DNA from: an uncultured Bacteroidales bacterium
GTDB lineage: Bacteria > Bacteroidota > Bacteroidia > Bacteroidales > UBA932
DNA length: 17,973 nucleotides
NCBI GenBank assembly: GCA_900546395.1
Contig: URDD01000053.1
Coordinates: 1 to 17,973 of the forward strand
Direction: 5' to 3'
How positions within the stretch are numbered: position 1 is the stretch's first letter; the number at the start of each line of letters is the position of its first letter. The notes beneath the pieces were generated by a model, which worked only from the letters and a program-made list of their open reading frames with translations, had not been told where the DNA came from and did no database searches. The position numbers and the translations under genes were made by a program. This document shows positions 15,659 through 17,973 of this stretch, piece by piece.

Positions 15659-17044
15659 TCAATATGTATAATCAATAATCAACTGTTTATCAGAATCAGG
15701 GGTGTCATATGTAATTATTCTGAAGTGCCAACTAAAAACATAATCATCGGTCTTAGCTATTTCACCATCCGGTTCTTCAGGCTTGGAGGGATTCAAACAA
15801 TTTGTAGCATAATATCCGTTGGAGCATGCACTCCACCCGAAATTCATATGAAGGAGATATGCGTTCTTACCCGAAAATTTTGCCCCATCTACTACCCAAG
15901 AATGCCCAGAGTTCCAATTCTTAACTCCTTTAGGAATTGCAGATATGAAAACAGGTTTGTTTTCACCAAGCATACAGCTTATCTTGGAAATCATAGACGT
16001 GGTCAATGATGATTCATTCACTTTATCAACATTGGCATATCCAAACTCATTCATACGTTTTGCAATCTGTTTTGGAGTAATCAACGTATATTTTTTAGAA
16101 GTTGTTTTCTTGACAAAATTATATATGCTACCCATCAATAAGGCAATCTGATTCTGTGTAGTAGTATCTGATAGATTAGCATTGTTCTTTATATTCTTAT
16201 AATCTATATCCACTCCATTAAGTTTTAGTGAAGGATATTCATTAAAGGCCACTATCATAGCCATTGCAGTTGTCGAACATCCAATAGCTGCCTGCTTCTG
16301 GTTATTTCTTCCCCTTTTGCAATAATTATTATAAAAGGGGATTTGATCCCAAGAATAAGTTAACAATGGATCTTTAACTGTGTAATTTGCCCCTAAAGAC
16401 CCACCTACTCCTCCTTTTATAAGAAAATCATTGTATGATGATTCAAAACATTGATGAATCATCACATTTGATATATTGCCTGTATTATTCATTCCTACAT
16501 AATAATCATCATCTTCAGGACTATATAATAATGAATCAGCTGTTACAACTACACTTTCTCTAAAATTATTAATTTCTGATTCATCCATATCTTCAAACAT
16601 TGCTGAATAACTGTCAACAAAACCAGAGTTATCTACAACTTCCAAAGTTACTGGATCTATAGCTCCAAATTCTGTTACGGCAACTATATCCGGAACTATA
16701 TTATTTGCTCCAAGAACAGCAAAACCTGCATTATTATCAAAATTTACAACATATGCAGCAGGAATATTATCAAATGTTGTATCAGCACCTGATTTAGTCA
16801 AAACCCCTCTTCTATAATATGTAGAAACATTGCTATAAGTCCTATTCTGGCCGGATTTTGTCTGCACAAGATTATTATCTGACAAAAAGGAATCAAGAGT
16901 TTGCAAAGCCTCCTCCACTGAAACGACTACAATTTCATCACGTATTTGAACAGGTGACGGAGACATGTTTTCTTTACAAGAAAACAATAATATAAAACTT
17001 ATTAAAAAAACAATTTTTTCATATTGATTGACGATTAACCACAA
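15659..17044 (-). CDS. C10 family (streptopain-like) cysteine protease lipoprotein, apparent frameshifted start
   Basis: The frame encodes about 461 residues: a lipoprotein signal (IVFLISFILLFSC), a Spi/propeptide-like region (AAYVVNFDNNAGFAVLGANN near 96-115) and the C10 catalytic domain. Numbering from the TTG at 17044, the catalytic Cys is C256 in QAAIGCSTTAMAMI, the His is H381 in WNSGHSWVVDG, and MNFGW (400-404) is the Trp-containing C10 motif. All key residues are present. The N-terminus is the problem: the only upstream starter in frame is TTG, whereas an ATG at 17020-17022, one base out of frame, opens onto ATG-AAAAAA-TTG-T7 and stops after six codons. One extra base would give MEKIVFLIS or MKKIVFLIS. 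The gene is AT-rich compared with recJ. It is predicted to be an envelope or surface protease that self-activates by propeptide removal. Confidence 0.85.
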   Translation of the reverse strand: MWLIVNQYEKIVFLISFILLFSCKENMSPSPVQIRDEIVVVSVEEALQTLDSFLSDNNLVQTKSGQNRTYSNVSTYYRRGVLTKSGADTTFDNIPAAYVVNFDNNAGFAVLGANNIVPDIVAVTEFGAIDPVTLEVVDNSGFVDSYSAMFEDMDESEINNFRESVVVTADSLLYSPEDDDYYVGMNNTGNISNVMIHQCFESSYNDFLIKGGVGGSLGANYTVKDPLLTYSWDQIPFYNNYCKRGRNNQKQAAIGCSTTAMAMIVAFNEYPSLKLNGVDIDYKNIKNNANLSDTTTQNQIALLMGSIYNFVKKTTSKKYTLITPKQIAKRMNEFGYANVDKVNESSLTTSMISKISCMLGENKPVFISAIPKGVKNWNSGHSWVVDGAKFSGKNAYLLHMNFGWSACSNGYYATNCLNPSKPEEPDGEIAKTDDYVFSWHFRIITYDTPDSDKQLIIDYTY

Positions 17045-17049
17045 AATAA
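17042..17049 (-). promoter_or_regulatory. Possible -7 box for the C10 protease unit
   Basis: On the minus strand TTATTTTG matches TAnnTTTG at seven of eight positions. It overlaps the TTG codon at 17044 and lies 20 bases before the ATG at 17022. If real, transcription would start downstream of the TTG, making that codon unusable as a start. No good -33 element was found. Confidence 0.3.
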
Positions 17050-17146
17050 TATTACCCGCAACTATTATTTTAAATCATGATATTATATGTAAATATCACA
17101 TACGTTTGAAGTTGCTTGTTTTTGCAATTAATATTGATAAAAAGTC

Positions 17147-17173
17147 GCTTCTACATATTGACAAAGTAGAAGC
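17147..17173 (-). terminator. Hairpin terminator after the 17282-17854 gene
   Basis: GCTTCTAC (17147-17154) and GTAGAAGC (17166-17173) form a perfect 8-bp stem with an 11-base loop. On the minus strand GACTTTTTATC follows, a short U-tract. It lies 109 bases after the stop of the upstream gene and 103 bases before the protease frame. Confidence 0.6.
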
Positions 17174-17281
17174 TAAAACATATAAGGTGGCAAATCGTCC
17201 GCAGGCATAGATTAAATTTTTTAAGTACCGTAAATATACATAAATATTACAGTAAATACAACAATACTTCGGTAAAAAATA

Positions 17282-17854
17282 TTAAAACGACAGTGTAAGT
17301 CCTATACCTGACGGCGTTCCTCCTAATGCAACATTAACCTCTTTTCTTCGCTTCGATGCATCCGCCTTCCCTATGCAATCTCTCATTCGGGAACGATAGA
17401 CGCAAAGCGTAGGAATACCGGCCGCCAACATGGCCAGTCCTCCTATCATTATATACCCAGAACGCTTAAGCCTCATTGACAAATATGATTCGTAAGAAGA
17501 ATCGGGCTCAAGGAAACCCATAAAACCCGGATTCATAGTCAAATTAACATATGCAGAAAGTGAAACTGTCGTACGCCAATGATCGGCTACCGCACCGGTC
17601 AACAACGCTCCTCCAATCACTACCAAAGACAACCCTGCATTACTAATCCGCCTGTTTCTGACAAATTCCTTATAAATGCCATTTCCGAAAGTATCGCTCA
17701 GGAAAACTCTCTCCTCGCCAAGACTGAGCCGCTTTCCGTCCAACACGACACGACCGCTTCTGACACCGACATATCCGTATGACTCCTTATATTGAGCGTC
17801 TGCTTCCAATACTGCAAATGCCAGAATGACTAAAGTAAAGATTATGTATTTCAT
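17282..17854 (-). CDS. Secreted/membrane hypothetical protein
   Basis: A 190-residue protein with signal peptide 1-20 (EADA|QYKES). A short beta-type segment follows (YGYVGVRSGRVVLDGKRLS), like proteins that store a structural or field annotation. Two hydrophobic, Gly-rich segments come at about 71-92 (SNAGLSLVVIGGALLTGAV) and 131-153 (RSGYIMIGGLAMLAAGIP). A basic stretch (YRSRMRDC...SKRRKE) leads to a final strand ending GIGLTLSF, with a terminal Phe as in many outer-membrane-associated Bacteroidota proteins. I do not recognise a named family. The ATG at 17852-17854 is unambiguous. The gene is followed by its own hairpin terminator, so it is probably not part of the protease unit. Function unknown. 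Confidence 0.7.
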   Translation of the reverse strand: MKYIIFTLVILAFAVLEADAQYKESYGYVGVRSGRVVLDGKRLSLGEERVFLSDTFGNGIYKEFVRNRRISNAGLSLVVIGGALLTGAVADHWRTTVSLSAYVNLTMNPGFMGFLEPDSSYESYLSMRLKRSGYIMIGGLAMLAAGIPTLCVYRSRMRDCIGKADASKRRKEVNVALGGTPSGIGLTLSF

Positions 17855-17973
17855 AGTAAATAAGTTTTTATTGATTTTCAGGAAAATTAGGTTTTAAGAA
17901 GCTGTTTAAATTTCTTTATAATTAATTAAAAATCAGTAGGTTAATTGAAATATTTTTCGTAACTTTATAAGTA

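Noticed and set aside
17028..17210. Small plus-strand frame between the secreted protein and the protease
   Set aside because: It covers a hairpin terminator and the protease promoter region, has no initiation context, and its translation is unremarkable.
1..17973. CRISPR arrays, tRNA or rRNA genes, transposases
   Set aside because: No regularly spaced repeats, no cloverleaf-like or rRNA-like stretches, and no DDE or tyrosine-recombinase motifs were seen on either strand.

Overview
The window reads as a chromosomal segment of a Bacteroidales (Bacteroidota) bacterium, probably host-associated. The evidence is the gene families present: an outer-membrane beta-barrel protein with a carboxypeptidase-regulatory-like N-terminus, FISUMP and BACON-type lipoproteins, a C10 (streptopain-like) protease, and a NatA/NatB-type exporter. 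Shine-Dalgarno sites are not evident, and one promoter fits the Bacteroidota -7 consensus TAnnTTTG. Every gene I accept lies on the minus strand, so transcription runs from high to low coordinates. I see no rRNA, tRNA, CRISPR array, transposase or reverse transcriptase. Family or genus cannot be fixed from this sequence.

Right part (17973 to about 14600): a secreted two-helix protein of unknown function (17282-17854) ends at a hairpin terminator. Below it is an AT-rich three-gene unit: a C10 cysteine protease with an apparent one-base frameshift right behind its natural ATG, a BACON-like lipoprotein two bases further on, and a second lipoprotein, closed by a strong hairpin at 14612-14646.

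Middle part (14551 to 5403): a tightly packed run recJ, holA, natA-like, natB-like, a 5'-nucleotidase C-terminal-domain protein, a 5'-nucleotidase metallophosphoesterase-domain protein, a DHA2-type MFS exporter and a DeoR-family regulator. Gaps are 3 to 51 bases, so this may be one long transcript that starts from a near-leaderless promoter at recJ. The 5'-nucleotidase is split into two separately exported proteins, with the C-terminal domain encoded first.

Left part (5300 to 1): a two-gene unit of an FN3-like lipoprotein and a FISUMP lipoprotein, followed within nine bases by a perfect 8-bp-stem, 4-nt-loop hairpin. This hairpin opens a structured repeat of about 130 bp (3250-3380) that abuts the 5'-truncated remnant of an outer-membrane beta-barrel gene. 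A complete paralogue of that gene (266-2554) follows, and then a second copy of the same repeat (21-150). The repeat, the gene truncated at its edge and the hairpin directly behind a C-type-lectin-like C-terminus are the least explained parts of the window. I offer a diversity-generating-retroelement target as a testable idea, not as a conclusion.
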